This document shows, in pieces, positions 1-9,025 of a stretch of DNA of 64,000 bases. Numbering within the stretch: position 1 is the stretch's first letter; each line of letters opens with the position of its first letter. Under the pieces are notes generated by a model. The model was not told the DNA's origin. It did no database searches and was given only the letters and a program-made list of their open reading frames with translations. The translations under genes and the position numbers were made by a program. Origin of the DNA: DAISKN01 sp963716925 (GTDB taxonomy: Bacteria > Acidobacteriota > Vicinamibacteria > Marinacidobacterales > SMYC01). The DNA is taken from positions 434,001-498,000 of the forward strand of contig CAVQUX010000014.1 in the NCBI GenBank assembly GCA_963716925.1. The letters run 5' to 3'.

Positions 1-599
1 GTCTCCCTCAGCACCTGGCGCAGGGTCGCCGGATCGATCTCGATGCGGGCGAGGTCGTGGAGCGAGGCGGCGGGCACCATGAGCTGCGGTACCGCGGTCG
101 AGACCACTTGAGCCCGAAGACCTCCCGGAAGGAGCTGCTCCTCGGGAAGTCCGACCGCGGCCGCGAGCAGGGCGCGATCGTCGCACTCGTCGAAGAAGCG
201 CGGCGGCGACTGGGTCATGACGACCTCCTCGACTCTTCCTTCGCGCACCAGGATGTCCACCGGTAGGACCCCCGCCTTGCATTCCTGGAAGATCCGATGG
301 GTCCCCTCTTCGAGTGGAATCATGCCTCGCTCGGCGAGCACGAAACAGGTGCCCACCACCGGGTGCCCGGCCAGGGGAAGCTCGGACACCGGCGTGAAGA
401 TGCGCAGCCGGAACCGTGCCCTGAGGTCGGTCGGCGGCAGCACGAACGTCGTCTCGGAGAGGTTCATCTCCTTCGCGATCGACTGCATCTCGTCGCTGGT
501 GAGCCCCTCCGCTTCGGGAAAAATGGCGAGCGGATTTCCCGTGAAAGGACGATCGGTGAAAACGTCGGCCTGAAAGTACCTGTACTCTCTCATCGACAT
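1..599 (-). CDS. PhzF-family isomerase, C-terminus cut by window edge
   Basis: Phenazine biosynthesis PhzF-like protein of the diaminopimelate-epimerase fold. About 199 codons are visible, starting at the ATG whose complement ends at 599 (ATG at 593 is an alternative), and the frame runs open off the left edge. The N-terminus reads MSMREYRYFQADVFTDRPF, followed by the family hallmark FTGNPLAIF and by NLSETTFVLPP. Its Glu (about residue 49) corresponds to the catalytic Glu of PhzF. RIFTPVSELPLAGHPVVGT, also typical, follows. Family members outside phenazine clusters are mostly uncharacterised isomerases, and nothing nearby suggests phenazine synthesis. Confidence 0.88.
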   Translation of the reverse strand, partial: MSMREYRYFQADVFTDRPFTGNPLAIFPEAEGLTSDEMQSIAKEMNLSETTFVLPPTDLRARFRLRIFTPVSELPLAGHPVVGTCFVLAERGMIPLEEGTHRIFQECKAGVLPVDILVREGRVEEVVMTQSPPRFFDECDDRALLAAAVGLPEEQLLPGGLRAQVVSTAVPQLMVPAASLHDLARIEIDPATLRQVLRE

Positions 600-628
600 C
601 GCAATGTTAGTCAAAGGCCGACCTCCGC

Positions 629-1513
629 TCAAGCCGGCGGTGCGACGACTTCGAGCTCCCGCGGCAGGACGTCGATTCGGACCGGCGTCTTCTGCAGAAA
701 CTCTCCGTCGGCGAAGACCTCGGAAGGCTCCGGGGTCTCGATCGAAACCCAGGGAGTCTTGACGTAGGAGACGCTCGGATGGGAGAGATGCGCGCCGGTG
801 AAGACGGTCGGAAACATCCGGAGGAGCGTCATCCGCGAGATCGCGCGCACGAGACAGAGATCGAGAAGCCCATCGTCTATCGAGGCCTCGGGAGCGATGC
901 GCATGCCGCCGCCGTATCGGCTGGCGTTTCCCACCGCCGCGAATGTGATCGCTCCCTCGTATTCACCCCCCTGGTATCGAATCCGGGCGGCGAGGGGCCG
1001 GAAGTCGACGACGGTGCGGACCACGGCATAGCTGTAGAGAAGGCTTCCGGAGAGGAGGGGCGTATCCCGGGCCCTCCGCGCGGCCTTCGCGTCGAATCCC
1101 GCCCCCGCAATTCCAAGAAAGACTCCCGCCGGCGTGCGACCGAGATCGACGAGACGACGGCTTCCAGCGGCGAGTGCTTCGATCGAGTCCCGTTCGCTCC
1201 GGATTCCGATCTCGTGGGCGAAGTCGTTTCCCCGCCCCAACGGAAGCACCGCGAGAGGAGGCCGGTCCTTCCGGGGGACGCGAACGAGACCGTTCACGAC
1301 CGCGTGCAGCGTCCCGTCGCCGCCCGCGACCAGGACGATGTCCTGCTCTTCGAGGCGAGCCCTCGAAGCCCGTTCGCGCATCGCCTCCGCGGACTGAGGC
1401 GATTCGGTGGTGACCCGGGCACCGCCCTCCTTCAAGAGGGATTCGAGGTCGCTCGCGCGCCTGCGCCGCGAGGCGGTGCCCGAGCGATGATTCTCGAGAA
1501 GCAGGATTCGCAC
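629..1513 (-). CDS. Diacylglycerol/sphingosine kinase-like lipid kinase (YegS/DagK family)
   Basis: 294-residue member of the DAGK catalytic-domain family (YegS, DgkB, LCB5 type), which phosphorylates lipid hydroxyls with ATP at the inner membrane. The N-terminus MRILLLENHRSGTASRR is the usual first strand and phosphate-binding turn. The nucleotide-binding motif VAGGDGTLH lies at residues 62-70, followed by PLAVLPLGRGNDFAHEIGI, the second conserved DAGK block. The C-terminal half (GGGMRIAPEASIDDGLLDLC) is the standard YegS-like beta domain. Length is normal. It is divergent from the membrane protein starting at 1561. The substrate cannot be told from sequence. Confidence 0.9.
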   Translation of the reverse strand: MRILLLENHRSGTASRRRRASDLESLLKEGGARVTTESPQSAEAMRERASRARLEEQDIVLVAGGDGTLHAVVNGLVRVPRKDRPPLAVLPLGRGNDFAHEIGIRSERDSIEALAAGSRRLVDLGRTPAGVFLGIAGAGFDAKAARRARDTPLLSGSLLYSYAVVRTVVDFRPLAARIRYQGGEYEGAITFAAVGNASRYGGGMRIAPEASIDDGLLDLCLVRAISRMTLLRMFPTVFTGAHLSHPSVSYVKTPWVSIETPEPSEVFADGEFLQKTPVRIDVLPRELEVVAPPA

Positions 1514-1560
1514 GTCTCTTATTGGGCCCGAGTCTAACCTGTTATGCTTCGCGCGGTCGC

Positions 1561-3282
1561 ATGGACCCCCTCCTCTCGATCGTCGCCGTCGCCGCGTACT
1601 TCTGGCTTTGTGCCGCCTGGTTCGATCACGACCTCCGGCTCGGATTTCTTGCCGACGCTCCGCCGTGGATTCCCGGCATTCTGTTCGTCGCCTCGGCGGG
1701 GGCCCTCCTCTTCCGCCGCCGCTCGCGCCTGTCCTTCGGCCCCGACTCGCGAACCGCGGTTCTGCTCGCGCTCTTGGGGTTTCTGACGCGGGTTCCCTTC
1801 GTGCTCGAGGCCTACGGGCTGTTCAGCTCCGATGCGGCGGCGCAGGGAGTGATGGCGCTCCACATTCTCGAGGGGAAGCACCACCCCATCTACCTCTACA
1901 ACTGGTCGTACATTGGAAGCCTGAAGGCCATTCTCACCGCCGGCCTGTCCCTGCTCGTGGGCGATCCGGTGACGAGCTTCGCCCTCGCCGCCGCGCTGGT
2001 CTACGGCGCGCTCACGGGAGCGGTCTACCTCTCGAGCCGCGCGGTGGCTCCTCCGGCGGAGTCGATCGCCGCCGCGCTCTACATCGTCTTCGCCCCGGGA
2101 TTTCTCACCGCCTGGGGAATGGGAAACGAGGGGAACTACCCCGACGTTCTCGCCCTCGGGACTCTGATGCTCGCCCTCGGATTCCGCTTCCTGAAAGACG
2201 AGGTCGACGGCCTCACCGCGGGATTCTGGATCGGCGTCCTCGGAGGCGTCGCGTTCTGGATCCACATCCTCGCGACTTACTACCTTCTTGCCGCCGTCCT
2301 GATCCTGCTCGCGCATCGCTTCGGAAGGCCCGTCCTCGGCAGGCTCGGCAGGCTGTCGGCGTTCGCTCTCGGGTTCACCGTCGGGGATTTCCCGGGTATC
2401 CTGTGGAATCTGAGCCACGACCTCCAGAGCTTTCGCTGGTGGGGCGTCGATGCCTCGCCGGCCGAGGGCGGCTCGGGCCCCGAGCACCTGGACCGCATGC
2501 ACCGGACCCTGAACCAGGTGGGTGAGGTGTTCCAGACTTCGTTCGCCGTTCTCGCCGGCTACTGGCCGAAGGACAATCCCCCTCCTCCCGAAGCGCTGTT
2601 CCGAATCTTTCTGCTCGCGCTCTTTCCGCTCTCGTTCGCGGTCTTCGCCTTCGTGCATCGGCAGAAGCTTCGTCCGCTCCTTCGCGGCCGGTTGACTCCC
2701 GAGGCCGCGGCGCTCGGCTTCGCGATCCTCGTGGTCCTGGTCTTCGCCCAGAGCAGCTTCGGCTGGATGACGGAGGAGCCGCGGTACCTGCTGTTTCTCT
2801 TCTCGGTCACGCCGCTCTTTCTCGCGACCACTGTCTCCGCGCTCGCCCGCATCTCCCGCCTCGCGGCGCTTTTGGTCGTGGCGGCGCTTCTCCTGGTGAG
2901 CCTTCGAGGGGGGATTCTCTACTTCTCCGAGGCACGAGAGAGCGGCGCTCGGAACCGGGAGTTCCTGCAAAGGCTCGACGAGCTATCGATCCGCTACGTT
3001 CACTCCGACTACCACCTGTCCTACAAGTACGTCTTCCTGAGCCATGGACGCATGATCTGGACCTCCGCTCTCGGACCCGCACAAACCGAGTGGTACCTCC
3101 CGTTCCGCGAGGAGGCGGCGGCCGCCGCCGACGTCGCGCTCGTGCCCCGCAGCTTTCGTTTCGCGCGGCGGATCGAAAAGCGCCTCAACGAGCGCGGCAT
3201 CCGCTATCGCCGCGAGAATCTCCTGTACCCCGTGCTCTTCGACTTCAGCGAGGACGTCAGCCTTTCGTGGCTCGTCCCTTGA
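1561..3282 (+). CDS. Polytopic membrane protein, glycosyltransferase-like (GT-C/ArnT-PMT type)
   Basis: 573 residues from the ATG at 1561 (MDPLLSIVAVAAYFW). An upstream in-frame ATG at 1522 would add 13 non-hydrophobic residues and crowd the divergent lipid kinase, so I prefer 1561. There are about ten hydrophobic segments. An early luminal loop SSDAAAQGVMALHILEGK has acidic residues after the first helices, as in GT-C enzymes that use polyprenyl-phosphate sugars, and the C-terminus is a soluble tail of about 100 residues. I cannot place it in a named family with certainty. The 3' end overlaps the convergent YkgJ gene by 26 bases. Confidence 0.75.
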   Translation: MDPLLSIVAVAAYFWLCAAWFDHDLRLGFLADAPPWIPGILFVASAGALLFRRRSRLSFGPDSRTAVLLALLGFLTRVPFVLEAYGLFSSDAAAQGVMALHILEGKHHPIYLYNWSYIGSLKAILTAGLSLLVGDPVTSFALAAALVYGALTGAVYLSSRAVAPPAESIAAALYIVFAPGFLTAWGMGNEGNYPDVLALGTLMLALGFRFLKDEVDGLTAGFWIGVLGGVAFWIHILATYYLLAAVLILLAHRFGRPVLGRLGRLSAFALGFTVGDFPGILWNLSHDLQSFRWWGVDASPAEGGSGPEHLDRMHRTLNQVGEVFQTSFAVLAGYWPKDNPPPPEALFRIFLLALFPLSFAVFAFVHRQKLRPLLRGRLTPEAAALGFAILVVLVFAQSSFGWMTEEPRYLLFLFSVTPLFLATTVSALARISRLAALLVVAALLLVSLRGGILYFSEARESGARNREFLQRLDELSIRYVHSDYHLSYKYVFLSHGRMIWTSALGPAQTEWYLPFREEAAAAADVALVPRSFRFARRIEKRLNERGIRYRRENLLYPVLFDFSEDVSLSWLVP

Positions 3283-3664
3283 AGACGGCTCGGATCTCCT
3301 CGATCGGGTACAGCCTCCCCTGGTCGACGCCGTGGCAGAACTGCTTCAGCTTCGACCATTCTTCCGGAGAGCGCAGCGTTTCGCCCCAGAAAGGGAACGT
3401 GCGGCATTGCCGAGGTCGCTCGGGGTAGATGGTGCAGCCCTGGTCCCAGAAAACGCAGTCGCCGTTCTCTTTCAGCTTGAGCACGGTCTCGCCGTTCTCG
3501 TCCCGGGTGACGTAGCGCCTTCGAAGTGCCCGCTCGCCGAGGCCGAGAAAGCCAGAGATCCGGCGGAGCCGGAAAGGTGTGACGTAGACCCAGCCCGGCT
3601 GGGCGCCGCGGCAGCAGTTTCCGCACTGATGGCAGGAGAACCGGAGGCCGTCCGCGTACCACAT
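3257..3664 (-). CDS. YkgJ-family cysteine-cluster protein
   Basis: 135-residue protein of the YkgJ/UPF0153 zinc- or iron-chelating family. The start MWYADGLRFSCHQCGNCCRG at 3664 is preferred because the open frame upstream (to 3817) is low-complexity basic sequence overlapping the divergent gene at 3688. Visible cysteines are CHQCGNCC near the N-terminus, CVFWDQGC and CRTF in the middle, and FCHG near the end, the usual CxxCxxCC...C...C pattern. Family members probably bind a metal cluster. The biochemical role is not established. Confidence 0.85.
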   Translation of the reverse strand: MWYADGLRFSCHQCGNCCRGAQPGWVYVTPFRLRRISGFLGLGERALRRRYVTRDENGETVLKLKENGDCVFWDQGCTIYPERPRQCRTFPFWGETLRSPEEWSKLKQFCHGVDQGRLYPIEEIRAVFKGRATKG

Positions 3665-3687
3665 CGAATGACTATAATTCCCGCTCG

Positions 3688-6186
3688 GTGCTCGAACGTG
3701 CAAGGGGTTTCTCCGGACCCGCGTTCCTCGTTCTCTCGCTTTCAGCGCTCTTCGGAGCTCTGTCCAAGCTCGACGATTTCCTCGTTCTCTTCCTTCGCCA
3801 GGATTCGGCGGAGGCATTCTTCCCCGCCTTCTCCCGCAACTTCGAGTTCTTCGGTGCCTTCCTGACCGCGCTCGGGTTCTCCGTCCTCGGGCTCACCGCC
3901 GCCTGCGTCCTCGCTCGATTCTCGGGCCGCGCGCCCGAAGAGGGAATCGCGCTCGCCGCGCGCCCCTTCGTGACCTTGCTCGTTCCCTGCGGGTTGACGG
4001 CGGCTTCGGTGGTTTCCCTCCTGATCTCTCCCTCGTACCCCTACGGTTTCGGCCTGGTCCTGAGCCTGGACCTCGAGGGCTGGTTCAAGCCGCTCCTGAC
4101 CGCCGCTCTCTTCGCGGCGTCGCTCGCCCACGCGCTCGGAGTCCCTGATTTTCCGCGGCTCTCCCGCTGGTCCTCGCCTCTCATCCTGGTCTCTGCTCTT
4201 CTCGCCTTCACCCTGGCGACGCCGCGGGACTTCTACGAGGACGGCGCGGGGCAAGGCAACATGTTCAAGTACGTCCGCATGGCGAAGGCCGTGGCGGGCG
4301 CCGGGAGCCTCGACATCGAGAAGGCGGACGAGAACCCCGACCCGACGTTCGGAAGCTTCCTGTCGCGGGTCCCCGGTATCGCCGCGAGCTTCGTCGACGA
4401 GTCGAAAGAGCTCCTGGGCGCGATCGCCGAAGCCGCGATCCAGGGACGGATCTATACCGGGGAGATGAAAGCGAGCCGGGCCAACCGCTCGATGTTCCGA
4501 AGCGCCGAGGGAGGCATCTACTACATCAACGCTCCCGGCCCCGGGATTCTGCTCGTCCCCGCGGTTCTCGTGGACCGCGTCCTGAATCGCCTGTTCGGCG
4601 GGAGCCGGCAGCTCGCCGTCATCCTGTTCTGGCAGCTCCTCGGAGCCCTTCTGGTCCTCGAAACCTATCGTTCTGCAGCCGAAGTCGCGGGAAGGGCCGC
4701 CGCGCTCCTGTCGGCGCTCACCGCCGCTCTCATCGTTCCTCTGCTGTTCTACAGCTTCCAGATTTACCCGGAGCTTCCCGCGGCGCTCCTGCTGCTGTTC
4801 GCCTTCCGCAAGCTGGTGCTCGACTCTCATCCGACGGCGGCGGGAGCCCTCGCCTCCGGAGCGGCGCTCGCGGCGCTCCCCTGGCTCCACCAGAAATACT
4901 CGGTGGTCGCTCTGGTGCTCGGCCTTCTCGGAATCGCGCGCTTCGTCCATCGCCGCGTCGGCCGCTTCGCCGTCGAGCCGGGAAAGCTCGCGCTTCTTTC
5001 GCTCCCGCTCCTTCTCTCGGCCTATTCGATCTTTCTCTACAACCACGCCCTCACCGGGAGCCTTTCCCCCGCGGCGACCTTCGACGCCGTCACCCGGACC
5101 TCGTTCGCTCCCGAGGGCTTGCCCAGGGGCTTGCTCGGCCTTCTCTTCGATCGCGAGAACGGGCTCTTCGTCTTCGCCCCCTTCTACGTTCTCGCACTCG
5201 CGGGCCTACCCGCTCTCTCGGACCGGCATTCCCGAATCGTGAAGCCTCTCCTCCTGGTCGTCGTCTCGTATCTCTTGGTCATCGCGTCGTTTCCCTACTG
5301 GCCCGGAGCGGTGAGCACCATGGGGCGATACATCTCGAGCATCCTGCCGCTGCTCGTGCTCCCGACCGCGCTGGTGATGAAGAGAGCCTTCGAGGACGGA
5401 GTCATCGCCGGCGCCGCGGTCGTCCTCGGAGCTGCGAGTCTCGCCGTGAGCGCGAGCTTCGCCACCGACCTGGTTCCGAGCTGGCAGCCCGAGCTCCTCT
5501 GGGACCGGGTGCTCTACTGCGACCCGGCGCAATACCTCCCGAATTTCGTGAGCGAGGGAGCCCTCGGATCGGGTCCCGCCCACGTGCCCAAGCTCCTCGC
5601 GCAGCTTCTCGCCGTGTCGTCGCTCACGTTCTGGCTCAAGACCCGGCTTTCGGCCCGCGACGAGCGTCCTCGCTTCTCCCGGGACGCCGCCGCGGGCGCG
5701 GGGCTGCTCCTCGTCGGTATTCTCCTCCTCGCGGCCATCCTGGAGCGGTTTCCGGGCAACGCCCCCGCATCGGGAAAGCCGAGCTTTCGCGAGACACGAG
5801 TCCTCGACGCCGGGCGTGAGATCACGGTCGAAGGCGAGCACGGCTTCGAGGGCGATGGAGTGTGGGTCCCGGGAAGCGGAAGCACTCGGTTCGTTCTTCT
5901 CACGCGCGAGTCGACGCCATCGCTCGTGCTCTCGTTCTCGAACGGGCCCGACGAGAACGTCGTCGAGACGCGCGAGCGAGGGAGCGCGACCGGCGTGCTC
6001 GAGCTTCCAGCCGGGGGTCCCCACGACCGCACGGTGCTCCTCCGGAAGCCCTATCGTTTCGACGGTCCCCGGGGAGAGCGTTTCCTTTACGTCTTCGAGG
6101 TTCACTCCCGCGGGAGCTTCTCTCCCGCCGAGACCGGCGGCCGAGACGATCGTCGTCGGCTCGGAACCTACGTTAGAGTACGGTGA
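3688..6186 (+). CDS. Large polytopic membrane protein, glycosyltransferase-like
   Basis: 832 residues from a GTG start (MLERARGFSGPAFLVLSL). It has roughly twelve or more hydrophobic helices, with a large extracytoplasmic loop (about residues 190-270, containing DFYEDGAGQGNMFKYVRMAKA) and a soluble C-terminal beta-rich domain after residue 690. The architecture resembles bacterial GT-C glycosyltransferases or O-antigen/mannosyl-transfer membrane proteins, but no diagnostic motif fixes the family. It ends in a GTGA overlap with the RNase HI gene, so the two are probably co-transcribed. It is the second such protein in the first 6 kb. Confidence 0.75.
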   Translation: MLERARGFSGPAFLVLSLSALFGALSKLDDFLVLFLRQDSAEAFFPAFSRNFEFFGAFLTALGFSVLGLTAACVLARFSGRAPEEGIALAARPFVTLLVPCGLTAASVVSLLISPSYPYGFGLVLSLDLEGWFKPLLTAALFAASLAHALGVPDFPRLSRWSSPLILVSALLAFTLATPRDFYEDGAGQGNMFKYVRMAKAVAGAGSLDIEKADENPDPTFGSFLSRVPGIAASFVDESKELLGAIAEAAIQGRIYTGEMKASRANRSMFRSAEGGIYYINAPGPGILLVPAVLVDRVLNRLFGGSRQLAVILFWQLLGALLVLETYRSAAEVAGRAAALLSALTAALIVPLLFYSFQIYPELPAALLLLFAFRKLVLDSHPTAAGALASGAALAALPWLHQKYSVVALVLGLLGIARFVHRRVGRFAVEPGKLALLSLPLLLSAYSIFLYNHALTGSLSPAATFDAVTRTSFAPEGLPRGLLGLLFDRENGLFVFAPFYVLALAGLPALSDRHSRIVKPLLLVVVSYLLVIASFPYWPGAVSTMGRYISSILPLLVLPTALVMKRAFEDGVIAGAAVVLGAASLAVSASFATDLVPSWQPELLWDRVLYCDPAQYLPNFVSEGALGSGPAHVPKLLAQLLAVSSLTFWLKTRLSARDERPRFSRDAAAGAGLLLVGILLLAAILERFPGNAPASGKPSFRETRVLDAGREITVEGEHGFEGDGVWVPGSGSTRFVLLTRESTPSLVLSFSNGPDENVVETRERGSATGVLELPAGGPHDRTVLLRKPYRFDGPRGERFLYVFEVHSRGSFSPAETGGRDDRRRLGTYVRVR

Positions 6187-6626
6187 CGATGGACGAAGTC
6201 ACCCTCTACACCGACGGCGCCTGCGAGGGGAATCCCGGTCCCGGAGGCTATGCCGCCATCATCGACCGCAACGGCAGGCGCACGGAGCTCACCGGAAGCG
6301 AACGCCGGACGACGAACAACCGCATGGAGCTCCTCGCAGTCATCGCGGGGTTGCGCGCGCTCCCGGAACCGTCCTCGGTGCGCGTGGTGACGGATTCGCA
6401 ATACGTCGCGACCGGCATGAAGTCCTGGATCCACAACTGGCGGCGGAAGGGATGGAAGACCGCATCGGGTACCCCGGTCAAGAACCAGGATCTCTGGCAG
6501 GAGCTCGATGCTCTCGCCGGACGGCACCGGGTTCGTTGGGAATGGGTCCGCGGCCACAACGGACACCCGGAGAACGAGCGCGCCGACACCCTCGCCCGGG
6601 AGGCGGCCCGGGAATCGCACGACTGA
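6183..6626 (+). CDS. rnhA: Ribonuclease HI
   Basis: 147-residue RNase H type 1, which cleaves RNA in RNA:DNA hybrids. All catalytic carboxylates are visible: D11 in YTDGACEGNPGPGG, E49 in TTNNRMELLA, D71 in VVTDSQYV and D135 in NERADTLAREA. The basic-protrusion region (HNWRRKGWKTASGTPVKNQDLW) is present, as in the E. coli enzyme, and length is close to its 155. GTG at 6183 overlaps the upstream stop by 4 bases. An ATG at 6189 is an equally possible start. Confidence 0.97.
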   Translation: MTMDEVTLYTDGACEGNPGPGGYAAIIDRNGRRTELTGSERRTTNNRMELLAVIAGLRALPEPSSVRVVTDSQYVATGMKSWIHNWRRKGWKTASGTPVKNQDLWQELDALAGRHRVRWEWVRGHNGHPENERADTLAREAARESHD

Positions 6627-6634
6627 ATTCGACG

Positions 6635-7849
6635 TCAGGGTCCAGGCGGGAGCAGGGAAACGGGCGCGAAGGTGAGGTTCCAGGTGAATCGGCCCAGGCC
6701 GTCGTCGAACTTCACCAGCATCTCCTTCTTCCAACCTTCGGCGGTCCAGTCGTACCTCCGTACCTCCGCCTGGTCATCGCTCGCGACGTATAGCTCGTCG
6801 CGTCCGTCGGAGTCGAGGTCCGCGAGGATCGCCGCGTGCTCGAACCCCGAGGAATCGGAGGCGATGAGGTCGGTTCTCCACGGCGAGCCCGGCCGGAGGA
6901 GGAAGAGTCCTCGCTTGTGGGTGGCGGCGACGATTTCCTTCGTTCCATTCCCGTCGACGTCCCCCGCGGTGAGAAACCGGCATAGCTTGTCGTCGAGCCG
7001 AACCACCACGTTCTCCGCCTTGGGATCGGTGTCGGCGTCGTAGCGGCGGATCTCGACAGTCCCCCCCGAGACCGCTTCGACGGAGACGTAGAGCTCGTCC
7101 CGTCCGTCGCCGTCGACGTCCGCGACCAGGATCTCCTTCGCGTGGCGCGAGCCGAGGTCCGCGACTTCGAAGGGTCCGCGGTCGGCATCGCGCGCGGCGG
7201 GCACGTAGCGCACGACGCTTCCCGGCTGCGGCGTGCCGTCGACCTTGTTGGGAGCGGTGGGGGTCGCGTAGATCTCGAGAACGCCGTCGCCGTTCAGGTC
7301 CCCGAGTTCGATCTCGTGCACGATGGTGTCCGGAGTGCGGTCGAGCTCATCGACCGAGAACTTCCCCGAGCCGTCCGGACGCAGCACGGCGACGACGCCC
7401 TGATCGTGGGTCCCGACGGCGATCGAGAGCTTGCCGTCCCCGTAGAGGTCGCCCACCTCGGCGTCGCGCATGCGGCTGAACTTCCCTCCGAAATCGGCTT
7501 CCCAGAGAGTCTCGGTCTTGCCGTCGGGACGCCACAGCTTGACCGCCGCTTTGGAGCCGCCGAGGGTCAGAAGACCTTCGGTGCCGTAGGGCAGGGCCTT
7601 GTGGAAGACGTTGCTGTCCTCGTCCTCGAAGTACCGGTAGCGCCACTCGCCTTCCTCGCGGGCGAGGATTCCCGCGCGCGCCGGAAGGGGTTTCGGGGAG
7701 CCGTCCTCGTTCTTGCCGAGGACCGCCATCGCCAGAACCAGGGCTCTGTCCAGCTTGTCGGGCTCGCCCTGACGCGAGGGAGATTCGACTCGGCCGCAGC
7801 CGAGGAGGAGCCCCGCGAGCAGGACCATCGAAGCGAACGGCCGAATCAT
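6635..7849 (-). CDS. FG-GAP/VCBS-repeat lipoprotein
   Basis: About 404 residues. Adjacent ATGs at 7852 and 7849 both follow a GGAGG; the second (MIRPFASMVLLAGLLLGC) gives a clean lipobox with lipidation at C18. The mature protein is built of FG-GAP-type repeats carrying calcium-binding DxDGDG motifs: GDLYGDGKLS, GDLNGDGVLE, ADVDGDGRDE, GDVDGNGTKE and LADLDSDGRDE, consistent with a seven-bladed integrin-like propeller at the outer membrane. No enzymatic domain is seen. It is divergent from the serine hydrolase at 7904, with 54 bases between them for both promoters. Confidence 0.85.
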   Translation of the reverse strand: MIRPFASMVLLAGLLLGCGRVESPSRQGEPDKLDRALVLAMAVLGKNEDGSPKPLPARAGILAREEGEWRYRYFEDEDSNVFHKALPYGTEGLLTLGGSKAAVKLWRPDGKTETLWEADFGGKFSRMRDAEVGDLYGDGKLSIAVGTHDQGVVAVLRPDGSGKFSVDELDRTPDTIVHEIELGDLNGDGVLEIYATPTAPNKVDGTPQPGSVVRYVPAARDADRGPFEVADLGSRHAKEILVADVDGDGRDELYVSVEAVSGGTVEIRRYDADTDPKAENVVVRLDDKLCRFLTAGDVDGNGTKEIVAATHKRGLFLLRPGSPWRTDLIASDSSGFEHAAILADLDSDGRDELYVASDDQAEVRRYDWTAEGWKKEMLVKFDDGLGRFTWNLTFAPVSLLPPGP

Positions 7850-7903
7850 CATGCCTCCGTTCCTGTTGTATCCTCCCGCTTTCGGAATCATCCGGGAGGG
7901 CGC

Positions 7904-8914
7904 ATGGAACTCAGGCAGTTTAGCGGAAGAAGTCTCGCGCGTGGAGCGCTTGTCTCGACTCTACTCCTGGGAGCCGCGGCGGCACTGGCGGACGAACCGG
8001 CTCTCGAGCGCGAGCTCCAGAGGCTCGGCCCGCTTTCCGGCGGAGTCCTGGGCGTCGCCGCCGTCCACCTCGAATCCGGGAGAAGAGCCTTTCTCAACGG
8101 AGACGAGCCGTTTCCCATGGCGAGCACCTACAAAGTTCCCATCGCCGTCGAGCTCCTCCAGCGGGTCGACGAGGGAACGCTCGATCTCGCCCGGATGATC
8201 ACCGTCGAGCGCCACGACTACTCTCCCGGGAGCGGCCTCCTGACGGATCTCCTCCGGGAGCCCGGCCTCGCGCTCTCGCTTCGAAATCTCCTCGAGATCA
8301 TGCTGCTGGTGAGCGACAACACCGCCACCGACCTCTGCCTCCGCCACGCGGGCGGCGGCGAGGCGGTGACGGCGAGGATGCGCAAGCTCGGGATCGAGGG
8401 CATCCGCGTCGACCGGCCGACGCTCCAGCTCATCGCCGACTGGAGGGGGCTCGCGCCCGTTCCCGGGGAAGCGGAGCGCGATCCCGCGAAGTACGGCGAG
8501 CTCCTGGATTCCGTACCCAAGGAGAAGGCCGAGGAGGCGGAGCGGGCGTTCTATGACGATCCTCGGGACACGGCGACCCCGCGGGCGATGGCGGCGCTCC
8601 TCGAGAAGATCTGGAAGCGTGAGGCGCTGAGCCCCGCGAGCACCGACCTTCTTCTCGACGTGATGAAGCGCTGCCGCACCGGCGAAGGGCGGCTCAAAGG
8701 GATTCTTCCCGAAGGGACGGAAGTCCGGCACAAGACAGGAACCATCGGGAAGTCGCTGAACGACGTCGGCATCATCACCCTTCCCGGCGGAGCTGGACAC
8801 GTCATCGTCGCCGCTTTCGTCAAGAAGTCGGACCGTCCGGAATCCGAACGGGAGCGTGCCATAGCGGAAGCGGCGCGCGCGGCGCACGACTATTTTCTCT
8901 TCACGACGAAATGA
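7904..8914 (+). CDS. Class A beta-lactamase-like serine hydrolase, omega-loop Glu absent
   Basis: 336 residues from the ATG at 7904, preceded by GGGAGG. An N-terminal signal peptide (LARGALVSTLLLGAAAALA) predicts a periplasmic protein. Class A landmarks are the active-site S74-T-Y-K77, S137-D-N139, the DTATPRAMA segment and K277-T-G279. The omega-loop region reads RVDRPTLQLIAD (residues 168-179), where class A enzymes have Glu166 in ExxLN. Here the aligned position is Arg or Asp, not Glu, so deacylation should be impaired. It may be a slow beta-lactamase, a penicillin-binding protein or another serine hydrolase. An insertion of about 20 residues follows the omega loop. Confidence 0.88.
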   Translation: MELRQFSGRSLARGALVSTLLLGAAAALADEPALERELQRLGPLSGGVLGVAAVHLESGRRAFLNGDEPFPMASTYKVPIAVELLQRVDEGTLDLARMITVERHDYSPGSGLLTDLLREPGLALSLRNLLEIMLLVSDNTATDLCLRHAGGGEAVTARMRKLGIEGIRVDRPTLQLIADWRGLAPVPGEAERDPAKYGELLDSVPKEKAEEAERAFYDDPRDTATPRAMAALLEKIWKREALSPASTDLLLDVMKRCRTGEGRLKGILPEGTEVRHKTGTIGKSLNDVGIITLPGGAGHVIVAAFVKKSDRPESERERAIAEAARAAHDYFLFTTK

Positions 8915-9010
8915 TTTCTCCGAGCTCGACCTCGTCGCCGTGGACGGCAATCTCCTCGAGGACGCCGAGGCGCTTTCCCGGGAGCGCTTCGTGATGAAGG
9001 CGGGGAATGA
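8901..9010 (-). other. Intergenic coding-like remnant between bla-like and ABC-F genes
   Basis: The gap between the two genes contains on the minus strand an open stretch of about 36 codons with the same GC-rich third-position bias as genuine genes. It ends LPGKRLGVLEEIAVHGDEVE... at a TGA complementary to 8901-8903, overlapping the 3' end of the serine hydrolase gene by 14 bases. No ATG or GTG start with a ribosome site was found. It may be the tail of a deleted gene downstream of the ABC-F gene. No family is recognised. Confidence 0.3.
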
Positions 9011-9025
9011 GTATCGAAGGGAGAA

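Noticed and set aside
1534..2970. 478-codon minus-strand open frame opposite the first membrane protein
   Set aside because: It is rich in Arg/Glu/Gly with no domain, and mirrors a clear polytopic plus-strand gene. Such antisense frames arise from high third-position GC.
3742..5046. 434-codon minus-strand frame opposite the second membrane protein
   Set aside because: Low-complexity Arg/Glu sequence antisense to a coherent membrane protein.
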